DNA of 6,038 bases, from NCBI GenBank assembly GCA_958404085.1, contig CATXZX010000124.1:1-6038 (forward strand). The letters are read 5' to 3'. The notes beneath the pieces are model-generated. The model was not told the origin of the DNA, did no database searches, and saw nothing but the letters and a program-made list of their open reading frames with translations. This DNA is from an uncultured Prevotellaceae bacterium (GTDB lineage: Bacteria; Bacteroidota; Bacteroidia; Bacteroidales; Bacteroidaceae). The position numbers and the translations under genes are program-made. Positions within the stretch are counted from its first letter, which is position 1; every line of letters begins with the position of its first letter. This document shows positions 4,634 to 6,038 of this stretch, in pieces.

Positions 4634-5152
4634 ATGGAATCCAATGACGACACTTACGAAAGCGAAAAAGAATACGAGAAAAATATGTATGCTTCCGGCA
4701 ACGCGGAGGATTACATGAACGAAGTAGAAGATGAAGAAGAATGGAACAGGGTTCAGGCCGACAGTTCTGTTAAGGTCGATGAGGCCGGAGAAAGAACTGA
4801 TGGGAAAAAGTTCGGCCTCAGAGACCGTTATCGTGTGGCTTGCGCATGTGCGTACATCATCTTCTTTATACCCTTGATTTTTGACAAGGAGGACGATGCC
4901 TGCCGGTTTCATGCGAGCCAAGGTGCGTTGGTTCACATTATCGAGGTCCTGGCATGGCTTGCAGGGTCATTATTATCCTCTGTGGGCATAGCGCTGCGCT
5001 CCGTACTTATCGTTTGGGTTGCTGGGGCTGTTTCATTAGTGCTGACAGCAGCGGTTATCATATTCATAGTTCTGGGCATTTTATCCGCACTAAGCGAAAA
5101 GAATACGCCGCTTCCTCTTATTGGGCACCTGATAGGCTACAGATATTTGTGA
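4634..5152 (+). CDS. DUF4870/Tic20-like membrane protein with acidic N-terminal region
   Basis: The ATG at 4634 follows AAAGGAGA (about 4618-4625). Residues 1-55 are strongly acidic and hydrophilic with Tyr and Asn (EYEKNMY, NEVEDEEEW), probably disordered and cytoplasmic. The motif AYIIFFIPLIFDKEDDACRFHASQG (split here as 73-87 and 88-97) is typical of the DUF4870-like group: a first membrane helix, a charged loop, then RFHAxQG. Two more hydrophobic stretches follow (about 98-118 and 124-150), and the protein ends with TPLPLIGHLIGYRYL. The molecular role of such small membrane proteins is largely unknown. The gene has its own promoter and is followed 17 nt later by a lipoprotein gene, so the two probably form a cell-envelope operon. 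Confidence 0.8.
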   Translation: MESNDDTYESEKEYEKNMYASGNAEDYMNEVEDEEEWNRVQADSSVKVDEAGERTDGKKFGLRDRYRVACACAYIIFFIPLIFDKEDDACRFHASQGALVHIIEVLAWLAGSLLSSVGIALRSVLIVWVAGAVSLVLTAAVIIFIVLGILSALSEKNTPLPLIGHLIGYRYL

Positions 5153-5169
5153 TATTGGAGGTTATTGTT

Positions 5170-6038
5170 ATGAGCATAAGGACTCACAGGTATATTACCA
5201 TTATTCTTATAATATCCACTATTCTTACTCTTGCCTCCGGATGTGCCGCACCTGCATTTGAGCAGGAAGACACGTCCGTGGAGGCGCTAAAGGTCCATGA
5301 CTCTCCCGTAGTAGACGACGAAGCGGGGGTAAGGGAGGAATCCGTTGCCGTACCAGAAGTTACCGAATCAGATAATAAAGATATAGCCGATGGATATTTC
5401 CGCTGCAGGGATATGTATTATAAAGACGTGCCAACGGAGTGGATTGACAATGGCAGCGTATCTGCACAATTCTGGGCGCCGTTCCCCACTGACCACAGTA
5501 AGTTGGAGTATGCCGATTCTGTAGAATACATGGCTGAGCCCAGGGAGGCAACGCTCTCGTATCCCCTGTATATAGGCGCCGAAAAAACACCAGGACGGGT
5601 TTTAAATCTTTTTGAAATGCAGAAAGAGTTTGGAGAGCTGTTGTTTCCCTGGACTATGCTTGATGCGGCTATACAGGGGTATGTAACAATGACAAATACC
5701 GCTTTGTATGATGACAGCCGCTATAAAAGCGGTAAGAACTATGTATGCCGGCTTTACACAACCGATGAGTATACCAGGTTCGTACAGGATACCGTAAGAG
5801 AGCATGATGCGGTAATGAAAGGAGCTTTTTCGACGGGCTGGAACTGTGTGTATGCCACGGAAGAAGGGCGCGAGAACGCCGTTTCCCGCGTGAGAGGAAG
5901 AGGCTACCTGTTTGTGGATAAGGCAGATGCGGACTTTTGCACCAAGCTTGGAGTTGAAACGGGTGCTTGGTACTATTGCGACATGGAAATAACAGTAGAG
6001 GGTTACTCTTTGGAAGAAAAGGGTGATATGACAATAAC
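5170..6038 (+). CDS. Lipoprotein of unknown function (3' truncated)
   Basis: The ATG at 5170 follows GGAGG (5157-5161) with 8 nt spacing. The frame is open to the right edge (289 codons visible), so the C-terminus is missing. Residues 1-24 are a short basic head, a hydrophobic core (YITIILIISTILTL) and the lipobox A22-S23-G24-C25, so Cys25 should be lipidated and the protein anchored outside the membrane. Residues 26-75 are an acidic, probably disordered linker, followed from about 76 by a folded region of mixed strands and helices. Five further cysteines (79, 193, 226, 257, 270) could form disulfides outside the cell. I do not recognise the domain. It is coupled to the DUF4870-like gene just upstream and may act with it at the cell surface. 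Confidence 0.85.
   Translation, partial: MSIRTHRYITIILIISTILTLASGCAAPAFEQEDTSVEALKVHDSPVVDDEAGVREESVAVPEVTESDNKDIADGYFRCRDMYYKDVPTEWIDNGSVSAQFWAPFPTDHSKLEYADSVEYMAEPREATLSYPLYIGAEKTPGRVLNLFEMQKEFGELLFPWTMLDAAIQGYVTMTNTALYDDSRYKSGKNYVCRLYTTDEYTRFVQDTVREHDAVMKGAFSTGWNCVYATEEGRENAVSRVRGRGYLFVDKADADFCTKLGVETGAWYYCDMEITVEGYSLEEKGDMTI

Noticed and set aside
5669..6034. 121-residue minus-strand frame opposite the lipoprotein gene
   Set aside because: It is antisense to a lipoprotein with signal peptide, lipobox and ribosome binding site, and shows no recognisable domain.

Overview
The window looks like an accessory region, probably a conjugative or other mobile element or a genomic island, of a Gram-positive anaerobe of the Clostridia type. 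This is inferred from the purine-rich AAGGAGG-like ribosome binding sites before most genes, compact sigma-A promoters, intrinsic terminators, a Fic toxin-antitoxin pair, a small ribbon-helix-helix regulator, and a run of same-strand genes of unknown function. No tRNA, rRNA, CRISPR array, transposase or integrase gene is visible, so the identity of the element cannot be settled from this window.

Layout, all genes on the + strand. (1) 1-1113: the 3' part of an antitoxin gene (Xre-type helix-turn-helix joined to a VbhA-like antitoxin segment), overlapping by ATGA a complete Fic-domain toxin gene, closed by a strong terminator. (2) 1121-1334: a near-consensus promoter, then a leader of about 180 nt with two terminator-like hairpins. 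(3) 1335-3125: three genes of unknown function (1335-1772, 1854-2471, 2626-3057). A hairpin at 2483-2529 reads as a terminator for minus-strand transcription, and a UUCG-capped terminator at 3093-3125 ends the group. (4) 3126-4550: a control region with a promoter and two palindromes, a 59-residue ribbon-helix-helix protein gene (3315-3494), and a 330-residue unknown protein whose ribosome binding site can be paired with sequence just behind the regulator's stop codon. (5) 4544-6038: an extended -10 promoter, a DUF4870-like membrane protein with a very acidic N-terminus, and the start of a lipoprotein gene that runs off the right edge.

How the genes may work together: the first two form a toxin-antitoxin module whose antitoxin probably also represses its own promoter. 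The ribbon-helix-helix protein probably binds the palindrome over its own -35 element and so controls itself and the 330-residue gene. The last two genes form a cell-envelope operon. The unknown genes have no assignable function from sequence alone. The most notable points are the paired changes in the Fic motif and the antitoxin's inhibitory motif, the leader with tandem terminators, and the regulator/operator/coupling-hairpin arrangement at 3181-3543.
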